A DNA stretch of 64,000 nt from CAVYXZ01 sp965223835 (GTDB lineage: Bacteria > Chloroflexota > Anaerolineae > Aggregatilineales > Phototrophicaceae). A program made the position numbers and the translations under genes. The DNA lies in the NCBI GenBank assembly GCA_965223835.1, contig CBDCXQ010000001.1:372001-436000 (forward strand), in the 5' to 3' direction. The first letter of the stretch is position 1; each line of letters begins with the position of its first letter. This document shows positions 52,557 through 61,410 of this stretch, in pieces. The notes under the pieces were generated by a model. It saw only the letters and a list, made by a program, of their open reading frames with translations, made no database searches and had not been told where the DNA came from.

Positions 52557-53135
52557 TTAGTCTGTATGGGGTTTAACCCGTGGTTCGCCTCGCGCTTTGA
52601 TATTGCCCCGCGTCTTGATGAGTTCTCGCACCCACTCTCGCAGTACATGCAGGTCGAATCGTGTCGAGCGTTGCTCGATATACTGGCGTTCGAGTTGATT
52701 TTTCGTTTGCTGGCTGCTGGCATTAAAGTCCGTTGCCAGATTTAGCACCGCCCAGCAAAACATGCCGGGCTTCACGGATAGGATCACCTGCCAGTCAGGG
52801 TCGTCCAGAATCACGCGCTCCGGCTCGGTCGGACGTGGCCCCACGATGCTCATGTCACCGCGCAGCACATTGATAAACTGCGGCCAATGATTGAGCGATG
52901 TGGTGATGAGCAACCGCCCAAAACGGGTCTTTACTCGATCCGCCAGCACGGGTTCATGCGTCCAGGTCCGAAAATCAATCTGGCGAAAGCGTTTGCCGTG
53001 TTGCCCGACCCGCTCCGTGACATAAAAAATTGGACCACGTGAATCAAGTTTGATCAGAATGGCGATTAGCACCATTATTGGCAGGGTGAGAAAGAGCACT
53101 GTGCTCGAAACCAAAATGTCGATCATTCGGCGCAT
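52557..53135 (-). CDS. bacterial sugar transferase
   Basis: 192 residues. The catalytic part of the WcaJ/PglC family: N-terminal membrane hairpin (DILVSSTVLFLTLPIMVLIA), KLDSRGPIFYVTERVGQHGK, NHWPQFINVLRGDMSIVGPRP. Transfers a sugar phosphate from UDP-sugar to a lipid carrier. Four bp downstream of a paralogue, probably the same operon as the PadR gene. Confidence 0.88.
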   Translation of the reverse strand: MRRMIDILVSSTVLFLTLPIMVLIAILIKLDSRGPIFYVTERVGQHGKRFRQIDFRTWTHEPVLADRVKTRFGRLLITTSLNHWPQFINVLRGDMSIVGPRPTEPERVILDDPDWQVILSVKPGMFCWAVLNLATDFNASSQQTKNQLERQYIEQRSTRFDLHVLREWVRELIKTRGNIKARGEPRVKPHTD

Positions 53136-53139
53136 GAGG

Positions 53140-53724
53140 CTAAATCCAGATCAAGAAACCGGGTTTGACGGTGAGTGTTTCGGCATCGGCATCATCCTGG
53201 AGCGGCGGACGCGGGCCGACCAGCGTCATGTCACCTTTGAGAATGTTATAAAATTGCGGCCATTCATCCAGTCGGGTGCGGCGTAATATGCTGCCGACCA
53301 GCGTGATTTGCCGATTATTATTGGCAGTTGGCACCATCGTCCGCAGCTTATACAGGGTAAAGGGCTGCCCGTCTTTGCCGAGTCGGGTCGCGCTATAAAA
53401 AATTGGACCCCGCGAATCCAGCTTGATGAACAGCGCGACGAGTGGAAATACCGATAGACCCAGGAACAACCCACTCAACGACAGGGTAATATCGAACCAG
53501 CGGCGTAACATCTGCATCCCTCCGAATAGTCGTTCTAGTGTGCTGTTGCGCAGCACATCCCACACGAGAAACAGCCAGAGATGGAGTCGCCCGTTTGGTT
53601 TGCGTTGGGCTTCCGACCACAGGTCATCGAATACTGCCAGTAGTTCTGCACGATAGTGGTGACGAAACCATGCTGGATACAAACCAAGGAGCCAATCATA
53701 GAGACGCTGTGCCCAACCATTCAT
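53140..53724 (-). CDS. bacterial sugar transferase with N-terminal permease-prefix-like segment
   Basis: 194 residues from the ATG at 53722-53724, which overlaps the PadR stop by 1 bp (TGATG). Residues 1-60 (RLYDWLLGLYPAWFRHHYRAE, LLAVFDDLWSEAQ) resemble the prefix segment found in ABC permeases encoded beside PadR regulators. From residue 70 the protein is a sugar transferase: FIKLDSRGPIFYSATRLGKD, DEWPQFYNILKGDMTLVGPR. The conserved core is short and lacks the last helices, so it may be truncated or non-catalytic. Confidence 0.75.
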   Translation of the reverse strand: MNGWAQRLYDWLLGLYPAWFRHHYRAELLAVFDDLWSEAQRKPNGRLHLWLFLVWDVLRNSTLERLFGGMQMLRRWFDITLSLSGLFLGLSVFPLVALFIKLDSRGPIFYSATRLGKDGQPFTLYKLRTMVPTANNNRQITLVGSILRRTRLDEWPQFYNILKGDMTLVGPRPPLQDDADAETLTVKPGFLIWI

Positions 53725-54056
53725 CAGCCGGTCCCCCACTGTTTGGTCTGCGCGACCGCCACCAGATCGGCCAGCCGACGGAGTTCAGCCTGGGCGACCC
53801 GGCTTCCATAATCCGTCAGGCGATAATAGCGCCGTTCGCGTTCGGCTGCCGGTCCATCACATTCCTCAATTAGTCCATCGTCCAGCAGCTTGTTGATCGA
53901 CCGATAAAGCGTGCCCGGACCGATGGTGATGCGATCAGCGCTCAATTGGGTAATTTCTTGCATAATGCCATAGCCATGCCGTTCACCATCGGCCAATGCC
54001 AGCAAAATATGGAAGACTGCCGGGGTCAAAGGGAGTACATCTTCAGGTGGTTTCAT
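53724..54056 (-). CDS. PadR-family transcriptional regulator
   Basis: 110 residues from the ATG at 54054-54056. Winged helix: LTPAVFHILLALADGERHGY, LSADRITIGPGTLYRSINKL, RRYYRLTDYGSRVAQAELRR. First gene of an operon with the two sugar transferases, which it probably controls. An inverted-repeat site lies just upstream. Confidence 0.92.
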   Translation of the reverse strand: MKPPEDVLPLTPAVFHILLALADGERHGYGIMQEITQLSADRITIGPGTLYRSINKLLDDGLIEECDGPAAERERRYYRLTDYGSRVAQAELRRLADLVAVAQTKQWGTG

Positions 54057-54068
54057 CACGCCTAAATT

Positions 54069-54097
54069 ATCCAATATGGATATATCTGATATGGATA
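54069..54097. promoter_or_regulatory. possible PadR operator
   Basis: ATCCA-ATA-TGGAT (54069-54081) is a 5-bp-arm inverted repeat, followed by a second GATATGGATA (54088-54097) that repeats its right half. Position between the PadR start and the divergent permease gene suits autoregulation. No experiment; sequence only. Confidence 0.4.
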
Positions 54098-54205
54098 CTT
54101 TAGATCAGATTTTGCTGATTGTCAAGTGGTTGGTGCCAAAATAGATCTTGTCGCGCGGTGACGCGCCGACTACTATTGAGACCCGGTATCAACAGGACAG
54201 CTCAA

Positions 54206-55075
54206 GTGGAATTATTCCAAGAATTGATTCTGGACCCACTGCAATTTTCATTCATGCTGCGCGCATTGACAGCGGTTGTCTTTCTCGGCGTGGTCAGCGG
54301 CGTAATGGGCGCATTCGTCGTGACGCGCGGTATGTCATTTCTGGGTGATGCACTGGCACATACCGTTTTACCGGGGGTAGCGATTGCCTATTTACAGACG
54401 AATGGCGCGACCAGTGCGATTCTAGTGGGCGGATTAATCGCCGGGGTGTTATCAGCGCTGGGCATTGGCTGGTTAACCCGAGGCGGGCGCGTTACTGAGG
54501 ATACAGCGATAGGCGTCATTTTTGCCGGGGCGTTCGCGCTGGGCATTGGCATCATTTCACGGGCGCAAAACTACGCTGCCGACCTCACCCACATTTTGGT
54601 CGGTAACATTCTGGCGGTGAATGACGAAAACCTGCGCTTGATCGCGGCGATTGGGCTGCTGGTGCTGGTGCTGACCGTGTTGCTTTACAAGGAATTTCTA
54701 CTCATCTCCTTTGACCCGATTCTGGCACAGACGCTACGCCTACCGGGTGAGACCCTGCGGCTCACGCTGTTGGTGATGCTGGCATTGACGATTGTCATTA
54801 CCGTTCAGGCAGTGGGGATTGTGCTGGTGGCGGCGATGCTGGTCACACCTGCCGCTACCGCCCGTTTTTTCACCAACCGGCTGCACCTATTGATGCTTTA
54901 TGCGGCGGCGATTGCAGCCAGCAGTGGCGTGGTTGGCATGTACATCGCGTGGCACGGTCGAATCGCGCCCAGTGCGGCAATCGTGTTAACCATGACCGGG
55001 CTGTTTTTGATGGCCTATTTATTCGCCCCCGGTAAAGGTTACTTTTGGACGCTCAGACAATCGGCACGGCGTTAA
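54206..55075 (+). CDS. metal ABC transporter permease, ZnuB/MntB type
   Basis: 289 residues from the GTG at 54206 (AGGA eight bases upstream). About eight to nine membrane helices. Family segments: MLRALTAVVFLGVVSGVMGA, GDALAHTVLPGVAIAYL, DTAIGVIFAGAFALGIGII, LTHILVGNILAV, QAVGIVLVAAMLVTPAATAR. Imports zinc or manganese with an ATPase and a binding lipoprotein, neither of which is adjacent here; they must be elsewhere or lost. 3' end overlaps the convergent gene by 23 bp. Confidence 0.88.
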   Translation: MELFQELILDPLQFSFMLRALTAVVFLGVVSGVMGAFVVTRGMSFLGDALAHTVLPGVAIAYLQTNGATSAILVGGLIAGVLSALGIGWLTRGGRVTEDTAIGVIFAGAFALGIGIISRAQNYAADLTHILVGNILAVNDENLRLIAAIGLLVLVLTVLLYKEFLLISFDPILAQTLRLPGETLRLTLLVMLALTIVITVQAVGIVLVAAMLVTPAATARFFTNRLHLLMLYAAAIAASSGVVGMYIAWHGRIAPSAAIVLTMTGLFLMAYLFAPGKGYFWTLRQSARR

Positions 55076-56072
55076 TGTCCCCGCGCACGCTGACATACGG
55101 CGCGAAAATCCACCCCACCTGGCCGTTATGCCGCACCTGGAACCAGCGATTTTGTCCACCCTGCACCGTTCGATTGAGCAGCGGGACTTCCTCGCCCCAC
55201 TCGATGCTGCCAATGATCGGCGTGCGGGTGCTGGGCCGCGCTCGTACATTCATCACGGCGCGGGGCGCGGCGAAAACACCCGTGTCCGGCGCACCGTCCA
55301 GCGTCTCGAAAACATTGCTTATGCCCGGCAGCCCGCCGGGGTCGGTGTTGAACTCCAGGTAACGCCCGGATGACCAGCCAACATGGTCATTGACATTCAA
55401 CAAGTACCAGGTGACGCCTTCTTCGCTATTGCTGCGGGCGGTGACGGGATATTCCGCGCCAGTCATGGCGACGGTCACCATGGATGCGCCCAGATAGGGA
55501 CCGGTGCGCACCGCCAACCCGCGCACGCCCAGACCGACACTGGCCGTGAGGGGTGGGATGGGCGATGCACTGGGGACTGCAGTAAATATCGAAGTCGGGG
55601 CAACACCCTGCTGGAACCATTGGAATTGTAGGACAGCCGTGCCAGTAACTTCAACAAAATCAACGCGCAGGGCATGTACACCTGCCGTCATGGTGCGGTT
55701 AAATGAACGGACTTTCTGGGGGCCGCCGGTTTGATCGTCGAATACTTCTTCGTTGTCGATGAACACCCGTACATTGTCATCGAAAGCGAGGTCAAAGCGG
55801 TAGGTATCGGCGACAAAGGTCTGGTTAGACGTAAAGCGGATGGAAAAATTATCTTCGCCGACTTCCGACACCGTAACACCCCCGGCAGCGGGTTCACCTT
55901 GCCAGATAAAGTTCAGTCCATTGATGTTGGTCACGGTGCGCACGTTGTCACTGAATGACGTATCGTCATAAAAAACGCCGGTCCAGTTGGTGCCGAACTC
56001 CGCTTGAACCGTTATGGCAAATGACACGAGTAGTAGTGCAAAACAGAAAAATAAGCCAACTCGTTTAAACAT
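55053..56072 (-). CDS. secreted PA14-like / SH3b protein
   Basis: 339 residues from the ATG at 56070-56072 (GGAGGGCG upstream). Signal peptide RVGLFFCFALLLVSFAITVQA. Residues 25-150 are PA14-like (WTGVFYDDTSFSDNVRTV, FSIRFTSNQTF, DDNVRVFIDNEEVFDDQTGG, GVHALRVDFVEVTG), a fold that often binds glycans. Two SH3b domains follow: ~195-265 (GLGVRGLAVRTGPYLGASM) and ~275-339 (AVMNVRARPSTRTPIIGSI, NGQVGWIFAPYVSVRG). Extracellular, probably wall- or matrix-bound. Confidence 0.85.
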   Translation of the reverse strand: MFKRVGLFFCFALLLVSFAITVQAEFGTNWTGVFYDDTSFSDNVRTVTNINGLNFIWQGEPAAGGVTVSEVGEDNFSIRFTSNQTFVADTYRFDLAFDDNVRVFIDNEEVFDDQTGGPQKVRSFNRTMTAGVHALRVDFVEVTGTAVLQFQWFQQGVAPTSIFTAVPSASPIPPLTASVGLGVRGLAVRTGPYLGASMVTVAMTGAEYPVTARSNSEEGVTWYLLNVNDHVGWSSGRYLEFNTDPGGLPGISNVFETLDGAPDTGVFAAPRAVMNVRARPSTRTPIIGSIEWGEEVPLLNRTVQGGQNRWFQVRHNGQVGWIFAPYVSVRGDINAVPIV

Positions 56073-56399
56073 GATCGCCCTCCACAAAAACGAACCGGGC
56101 ATGATAAATGATTGCAAGTAGTCGATAGTCTATAGTCAAAACAGATACTTTGCCCATCGAACGGAACTCACAACTCGGATGGTTCCGACTGTTGACCGGG
56201 GACTAACGAACAATGACCATGCAATTTATAATCATTGCGTTTATTATAACAGGGCACAGGCCATGAACATAAGAATCGTACAAGAACCGTACATCTGGGG
56301 TTGGTAAAAGCACAACTTTTGGCGCAAGACGCCGTATAATAGGATGTAATCGCATGAGCAATTACCACAGTTCATAGAACCTTGAGGAAGGAATCAACA
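56073..56399. other. intergenic region
   Basis: About 325 bases between divergent genes, with fragments of the GACTA-type simple repeat (near 56120-56215). A TATAAT at about 56336 may belong to the promoter of the DUF4342 gene; no matching -35 is clear. Confidence 0.4.
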
Positions 56400-56708
56400 A
56401 TGACTGAAAATGGAGATCGCAAAACCTTTACCGAAGAAATCGAAGTTGCCGGTAATCAACTGGTTGATCGCGTCAAAGAACTGGTTGCGGAAGGCAATGT
56501 GCGCTTGCTGCGCATCAAGGGTGCTGACGACGACGTTTTCCTGGAAATGCCGCTGACGATTGGTGTATTGGCGGGTGGTGCGCTGGCGTTGGCCGCGCCC
56601 TGGCTGGCGATTCTCGGCGGATTTGCTGCGCTGGTCGCTAAAGCGCGGATCGAAGTTGTACGTGAAGTTGCCGACGAAGACGAAGCTGAGGAAACCCAGC
56701 TTAGCTAA
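56400..56708 (+). CDS. DUF4342 family protein
   Basis: 102 residues from the ATG at 56400, after GAGGAAGG. N-terminal segment FTEEIEVAGNQLVDRVKELV, then VRLLRIKGADDDVFLEMPLT and a hydrophobic stretch GVLAGGALALAAPWLAILGG. An acidic C-terminus follows. Fits DUF4342, whose role is unknown; possibly membrane associated. Confidence 0.8.
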   Translation: MTENGDRKTFTEEIEVAGNQLVDRVKELVAEGNVRLLRIKGADDDVFLEMPLTIGVLAGGALALAAPWLAILGGFAALVAKARIEVVREVADEDEAEETQLS

Positions 56709-56731
56709 GCGATAAACGGCAAGCATTCAAA

Positions 56732-56763
56732 CGGCTGCTCCCTAACGGGCAGTCGTTTTTTTT
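56732..56763 (+). terminator. terminator after the DUF4342 gene
   Basis: CGGCTGCTC pairs (with one wobble) with GGGCAGTCG around a short loop, followed by eight T residues. Confidence 0.75.
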
Positions 56764-56767
56764 AGGA

Positions 56768-57139
56768 CTACTCAATTGGGAAAATGCTGTCTGGAGGTGG
56801 CATAGTGGACAGGCGAACTGCGGGGACGGCGGGTAGGCCGAAGACATAACACTTTAAGATGCGATGCATCCCGTCCATCACCGAACGATCGGGTGATATT
56901 ATGATTGGATATTTGAGGTCCGCCGCCAGGATACGTTTCGTGTGATCGCCAATATCGCGCCAAAGCGGCGGATCACTGAGCGAACCGCATTGGAAGTTGT
57001 CATTCGCCCAATCAAAGCTATCCAGCGGAACCTGCTCAACCGGCAGTGTCTGCGCCAATTGCCACAGCGTTGTGGCTTTCCAGTAATGCAACCGATCATC
57101 GCGTTCTTCTAGGTAGCCATGCTCCAGATTTTCAAACAT
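56768..57139 (-). CDS. ParB-like nuclease-domain small protein
   Basis: 123 residues. The C-terminal part YPIIISPDRSVMDGMHRILK and LPAVPAVRLS has the ParB/Srx-like core (a strand, D-G-x-H-R helix). The N-terminus contains LDSFDWANDNFQCG. Standalone short versions of this fold are of unknown function; no chromosome-partition genes are adjacent. GAGGGC precedes the ATG. Confidence 0.6.
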   Translation of the reverse strand: MFENLEHGYLEERDDRLHYWKATTLWQLAQTLPVEQVPLDSFDWANDNFQCGSLSDPPLWRDIGDHTKRILAADLKYPIIISPDRSVMDGMHRILKCYVFGLPAVPAVRLSTMPPPDSIFPIE

Positions 57140-57160
57140 GAGATTTGCCCTCGCACCAAT

Positions 57161-57193
57161 AAAAAACGGCTACCTGTATCAGCAACCGTTTTT
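57161..57193 (-). terminator. terminator of trpS
   Basis: On the minus strand, ACGGTTGC and GTAGCCGT pair imperfectly, followed by TTTTTTATT. It lies 25-55 bp past the trpS stop. Confidence 0.65.
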
Positions 57194-57216
57194 GTTCGTG
57201 TTTCTGGATATATTAT

Positions 57217-58263
57217 TTATTGGTTGCCATTCACCGGCCAGCGATGAGCCGGGGCCAGGAAACCGGCGTGTTCTTTAGCGACTTTGAGCGTTTGTTCAGC
57301 AACCGTCGCGGCCCGTTCCGCGCCATCGGCCAGGACATTCTCGACATAATCTGGCTCGGCCATGATCTCATTGTAGCGTTGTTGCAGGGGAGTCAACATG
57401 TCGTTGACGACCTCGACCACTGCTTTTTTCAAATCGCCGTAGCCCTTGCCCGCAAAATGCGCCTCGATGACTTGGTCGCTTTCCTGCGTGAGCGCTTGAT
57501 AAATCGTGAGCAGATTGTTGACCCCCGCTTTTTCCGGGTCCTTGCTAAAGCTGATCTCGCGGCCCGAATCGGTGGTGGCCCGCATCACCTTTTTCTTAAC
57601 ACGGTCCGGCGGGTCCATCAGGTAAATCGCGTGATATTCTCCTTCGGCGCTCTTGCTCATCTTTGACGTGGGTTCATCCAGTCCCATGACGCGTGCCCCC
57701 GCTTTGGGAATGAAGCCTTCAGGTATGACGAACGTCTCGCCAAACATGCTGTTAAAGCGCTGGGCCAGATCGCGCGTGAATTCAACATGTTGGCGCTGGT
57801 CATCGCCCACTGGCACGTAATGCGCCTGATACAGCAAAATATCGCCGGCCATCAGCACCGGATAATTTTGCAGCCCGGCCCCGATTGAATCCTGTGTTTG
57901 TTTGGCCGACTTGTCTTTGAACTGTGTCATGCGGTTGAGCCAGCCCAACGGCGATAGACAGGTCAGGATCCACGCCAGTTCGCTGTGCGCGGGGAGATGC
58001 GATTGCACGAAGATGGCCGCCTTTGCTGGGTCCAGCCCAGCCGCGAGATAGACCGCGGTGGTTTCGCGGGTTTGCGCCCGGAGCACGGCGGGGTCATAGG
58101 GCAGGGTGATGGCGTGCAGGTCAACCACACAATAAAAGGCGTCGTAATCGTTCTGGAAATCAACCCATTGCAGCAACGCACCCAGATAATTGCCAATGTG
58201 CAGATTGCCAGTGGGTTGGATGCCCGAAAGCACTCGTTTTTTCTCGGTCATAGGTGATGTCAT
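57217..58263 (-). CDS. trpS: tryptophanyl-tRNA synthetase
   Basis: 348 residues from the ATG at 58261-58263; the ATG at 58251 is almost as good. Class I synthetase: GIQPTGNLHIGNYLGAL (HIGN), then MAGDILLYQAHYVPVGDDQR and the KMSKS loop as SKMSKSAEG. Charges tRNA-Trp. The upstream 120 bases contain no T-box signature that I recognise. Confidence 0.97.
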   Translation of the reverse strand: MTSPMTEKKRVLSGIQPTGNLHIGNYLGALLQWVDFQNDYDAFYCVVDLHAITLPYDPAVLRAQTRETTAVYLAAGLDPAKAAIFVQSHLPAHSELAWILTCLSPLGWLNRMTQFKDKSAKQTQDSIGAGLQNYPVLMAGDILLYQAHYVPVGDDQRQHVEFTRDLAQRFNSMFGETFVIPEGFIPKAGARVMGLDEPTSKMSKSAEGEYHAIYLMDPPDRVKKKVMRATTDSGREISFSKDPEKAGVNNLLTIYQALTQESDQVIEAHFAGKGYGDLKKAVVEVVNDMLTPLQQRYNEIMAEPDYVENVLADGAERAATVAEQTLKVAKEHAGFLAPAHRWPVNGNQ

Positions 58264-58393
58264 CTTTGTTGATAGCGACTGTCGATAAGTTTCCCTGAGA
58301 CTGGCATGGTAGAGGAAGGTCTGAGACCCGCCCCGACAACAGTGGTGTACGCAGGGATGCATTCCCAAGTGTAGCGTACCCGCCGCCAAAAAC

Positions 58394-59425
58394 CTACCCG
58401 CGATTACGCGCCACAACCCACAAAAATGTGACTGGCTCATCAAATTCGGTCGCGGTTTCTTCAGTGGCGCTGATGATCTCGAATCCAGCGTCAACAATCA
58501 TCTGGCGATTGGTTGCGGTGTCATAACTGCTCCAGTACATCGGCGCACCCAGCCAGTCATCTTCATAGCCATGTTCACTGTCACTTGCGCCCAGTGACAC
58601 GATCAGTAAACCGTCGGGGCGCAACCAGTGGGCGATGTTTTGAAACAGCGCCGGTTGTTCGCTACGTGGGACATGAATGATCGACGCAATAGCAATCACT
58701 GCATCGAAACTGGCGGATTCAAATTCGACAGTGGTCATGTCGGCTTGGATGAACGTCGAGTCTGGGACATGCTGCCGGGCACGCCTGGTCTGCTCCGCCG
58801 AGAAATCGACACCGGTGACGGCGTAGTGCTGTGCGAGAATTTGTGTAGTGGGAACACCCGGTCCGCAACCGAGTTCCAATACAGTTGCGCCTGCTGACAC
58901 ATTTTCCAGGAACAAATCTGTATACTTCTGGCGCTCAGCGACCCGGACGTGCTGTGCCCATTCGAGATAGGTATCCGCAATCTGGTCATAGCCTTGTTCA
59001 ACCAGTGCGCGGGTGCCGAGGTCCAATCGCTGGTACATCCGGCGGATACGAGGGAAGCAGGTTTGTTCAAAGTAAGTGAAATCGTGCCGTTGATCCGCTC
59101 TCAGAACGGCGACTATGGTTTCATTATCCGGGCAAACCCGATCACCAACTACTGCTTGTAGTTCCGGTGGCAGGTTAAAGGTGCCGTGCGCTGTTCGGAC
59201 TTGATTGCCCACAATTTGTTCAACCCGCGCCGGACGGGAACGATAGACCAGACGGGGTGGCGTGGTGTTGGTATCAATTACGACCAGATCATCAATCTGA
59301 ATTGTAATGTGATAATCGCGAATCGGTTGAGCATACACGACTGTGATATTCTGCTGATCGTCGACTCGCTTGACCTGACAATCGTCAGCAGTTGTCGCAA
59401 GTACAAATGCAAGTTTTAGCTTCAT
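58394..59425 (-). CDS. SAM-dependent methyltransferase with an unrecognised N-terminal domain
   Basis: 343 residues from the ATG at 59423-59425 (GAGGA upstream). Residues ~165-320 are a class I methyltransferase: GATVLELGCGPGVPTTQIL (motif I), YAVTGVDFSAEQ, FDAVIAIASIIHVPRSEQ, LRPDGLLIVSLG. Residues 1-120 form a beta-rich domain (ITVVYAQPIRDYHITIQIDD; IVGNQVRTAHGTFNL) that I do not recognise. Substrate unknown. Confidence 0.82.
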   Translation of the reverse strand: MKLKLAFVLATTADDCQVKRVDDQQNITVVYAQPIRDYHITIQIDDLVVIDTNTTPPRLVYRSRPARVEQIVGNQVRTAHGTFNLPPELQAVVGDRVCPDNETIVAVLRADQRHDFTYFEQTCFPRIRRMYQRLDLGTRALVEQGYDQIADTYLEWAQHVRVAERQKYTDLFLENVSAGATVLELGCGPGVPTTQILAQHYAVTGVDFSAEQTRRARQHVPDSTFIQADMTTVEFESASFDAVIAIASIIHVPRSEQPALFQNIAHWLRPDGLLIVSLGASDSEHGYEDDWLGAPMYWSSYDTATNRQMIVDAGFEIISATEETATEFDEPVTFLWVVARNRG

Positions 59426-59730
59426 GATATTCCTCATACAGAGCAGGCCATCTGTCCAACGACAGATCGCCATCATGTCAAAAGTTGAATTGATGTTCGA
59501 TGGAATAGCGATCACAGCCATGAAGCACAGCGGCTCATGGCTCGATCAAGCAGTATTCAGTGAGGGAAATTTTAAGAAGCCATCATGCTGATAGTCTACA
59601 TATTTTGAATGGCAAAGGCAAGTTGATGCCGGAGGACACTTAGCAATGCCTGGTAGTGTGGGCAACATGTGCGTAATATGTAATTCCCATATAATCATGG
59701 TGATGCATTAACACAGGTTGAGGACAATCT
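59426..59730. other. intergenic region
   Basis: About 305 bases between divergent genes; no gene, hairpin or promoter pair that I can support. Confidence 0.4.
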
Positions 59731-60519
59731 ATGCGCTATTCAGGTTTTATTTTGTTGCTGATATTGGTACTGGGGATTGTACCCGCTGGAATCGCTCAGG
59801 ATGATGCCGAAGCGAATCCTGAAGCTGGTGGAGTAGTTGTGCCACTTTGGCTGGCGACTGATGAGGATGGCGAACCGCGTTATGTCGCTTTCCTCTTCTT
59901 AGATGATGGCACGATTGTCGAGGCAGGGTTGGGCGCGGATGTGATCTATACACCAGTAGATGATGGGACTTACAGTGGTGAACCCCTGGTTCCGGCTGGA
60001 TATGAGTTTGCGGCAACGTTGCAACTAATTGACGATGAAACTATCCAGGTTGCTTCGACAATTACGTCTGGCGTCTTTTCCACCGAAAGCAACATCACTT
60101 ATAGCCTGACGGACCTTGAAGCCGGTATCTGGATTGAGTATCCGCGTGATGTCATCGAGTTCAGTAAATTTGGCGAATGCATGGGGCGGCTGGATGCGGA
60201 ACCGCCCGGCGCGTTCACTGACTCGGACCCGATTTTACCGATTGTGATTGATGAAGAAGCCGGTGAATTCTGGCTGGGTCCGCATATTTTAACCGGTGGG
60301 GATGGTAGCTATGAACTGGAAGTCACGGGCGAGTTTGGTCAATTCACCGATGTGACAACGCGAACGGCGACTGTCGTGGATGACACCATTGCCTTTCGTT
60401 ACCATTCCATCGCGGCAGAACGTGATGATTGTGAGATGATTTACGAGAGCACGTACAGCCGTTTTGATGGTGACTTTGCCGCGTTGTTTGAGCGGGTCAA
60501 CGACATGGGAGCAGAATAG
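59731..60519 (+). CDS. secreted beta-rich protein of unknown function
   Basis: 262 residues. Signal peptide YSGFILLLILVLGIVPAGIA. Mature part: YVAFLFLDDGTIVEAGLGAD, DGTYSGEPLVPAGYEFAATL, ITYSLTDLEAGIWIEYPRDV and a C-terminal EVTGEFGQFTDVTTRTATVV; two Cys that could form a disulphide. Predicted beta sandwich without catalytic motif. GAGGA precedes the ATG. Confidence 0.6.
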   Translation: MRYSGFILLLILVLGIVPAGIAQDDAEANPEAGGVVVPLWLATDEDGEPRYVAFLFLDDGTIVEAGLGADVIYTPVDDGTYSGEPLVPAGYEFAATLQLIDDETIQVASTITSGVFSTESNITYSLTDLEAGIWIEYPRDVIEFSKFGECMGRLDAEPPGAFTDSDPILPIVIDEEAGEFWLGPHILTGGDGSYELEVTGEFGQFTDVTTRTATVVDDTIAFRYHSIAAERDDCEMIYESTYSRFDGDFAALFERVNDMGAE

Positions 60520-60549
60520 CGCGATTATCTCATCACGCCGGAAGCACGG

Positions 60550-61062
60550 TTAATTTTTGCGGACGATCTCCCAGGCAAGGTGATTGAGTTCGGGGATAAT
60601 CAGCTTCTCCAACGCGGTTTTGACGGCCCCGCTGCTGCCGGGCATCGACACGATTAATGTGCTTTGGTAGACCCCGGCGGTGGCTCGACTGAACATGGCC
60701 GCCGCTCCAATTTCTTCATAACTCAGCATGCGGAAGATCTCGCCGAAACCGGGCAGAGTCTTTTCGAGATAGCGACTGATGACATCATAGGTCGTATCAC
60801 GGGGGCTGATACCGGTTCCACCGTTGAACAACACAATTTGCACAGTGGGCATCGCGGCCAGTTCTTCAATCACCGCTGCCACCTGATCGGGTTCGTCTTT
60901 GATGAGGCGATAGGCTGCAACATGATGCCCCAGTTCGGTCATGCGGGCTTCGATATAGTGTTTGTTTTTGTCCGTTTCCGGGGTGCGGCTGTCACTCACC
61001 GTCACGATTGCAATTGTCACCGGGTCGGTTCCGGCCTTTTGGCGATGTTCATCAGCGCTCAT
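60550..61062 (-). CDS. moaB: molybdenum cofactor biosynthesis protein B
   Basis: 170 residues. MoaB/MogA fold: IAIVTVSDSRTPETDKN, LFNGGTGISPRDTTYDVI (molybdopterin-binding GGTG), GFGEIFRMLSYEEIGAAAMF, STLIVSMPGSSGAVKTAL. Adenylylates molybdopterin in relatives. Third gene of an operon (3 bp after the preceding stop) with two small membrane proteins. Confidence 0.93.
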   Translation of the reverse strand: MSADEHRQKAGTDPVTIAIVTVSDSRTPETDKNKHYIEARMTELGHHVAAYRLIKDEPDQVAAVIEELAAMPTVQIVLFNGGTGISPRDTTYDVISRYLEKTLPGFGEIFRMLSYEEIGAAAMFSRATAGVYQSTLIVSMPGSSGAVKTALEKLIIPELNHLAWEIVRKN

Positions 61063-61065
61063 GCC

Positions 61066-61398
61066 TTACTCCATCAATTCATTCGCTGTGGTGCGACGGT
61101 CCTGCCGGGCGTCCATCCAGGCTTCCAGGTCGGCAATTTCGTCCTCATCCAGCAGATCCATCAAGCGGGTGATGCGGTTGGTCCGCTTGGCTTTTCCGAC
61201 CTGCTCTTGGGGCATTGTTGTCATTTCATGAGCGCGGATATTCCAGATGAAGCGGGTACTAAACGCGGCGGCTCCGGCCAAGATCAACGCCAGCCAGACG
61301 ATTTCGCCGGAACCCGGTTCACTAAAAACCAATACAGAGGCGACCATCAACCAGATAAAGCCGGTGGTCGCCAGTCGCCAGAAGCCACTCATCATCAT
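61066..61398 (-). CDS. small two-helix membrane protein, paralogue of the next gene
   Basis: 110 residues. Two hydrophobic helices (ATTGFIWLMVASVLVFSEPG; SGEIVWLALILAGAAAFSTR), then a soluble tail KAKRTNRITRLMDLLDEDEI and ADLEAWMDARQDRRT. The tail motif N-R-I-x-R-L-x-D-x-L-x-E-D-E is shared with the gene at 61411. Three ATGs at the start after GAGGG. Twelve bp after that gene; function unknown. Confidence 0.7.
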   Translation of the reverse strand: MMMSGFWRLATTGFIWLMVASVLVFSEPGSGEIVWLALILAGAAAFSTRFIWNIRAHEMTTMPQEQVGKAKRTNRITRLMDLLDEDEIADLEAWMDARQDRRTTANELME

Positions 61399-61410
61399 CT
61401 ATTCCCTCGT

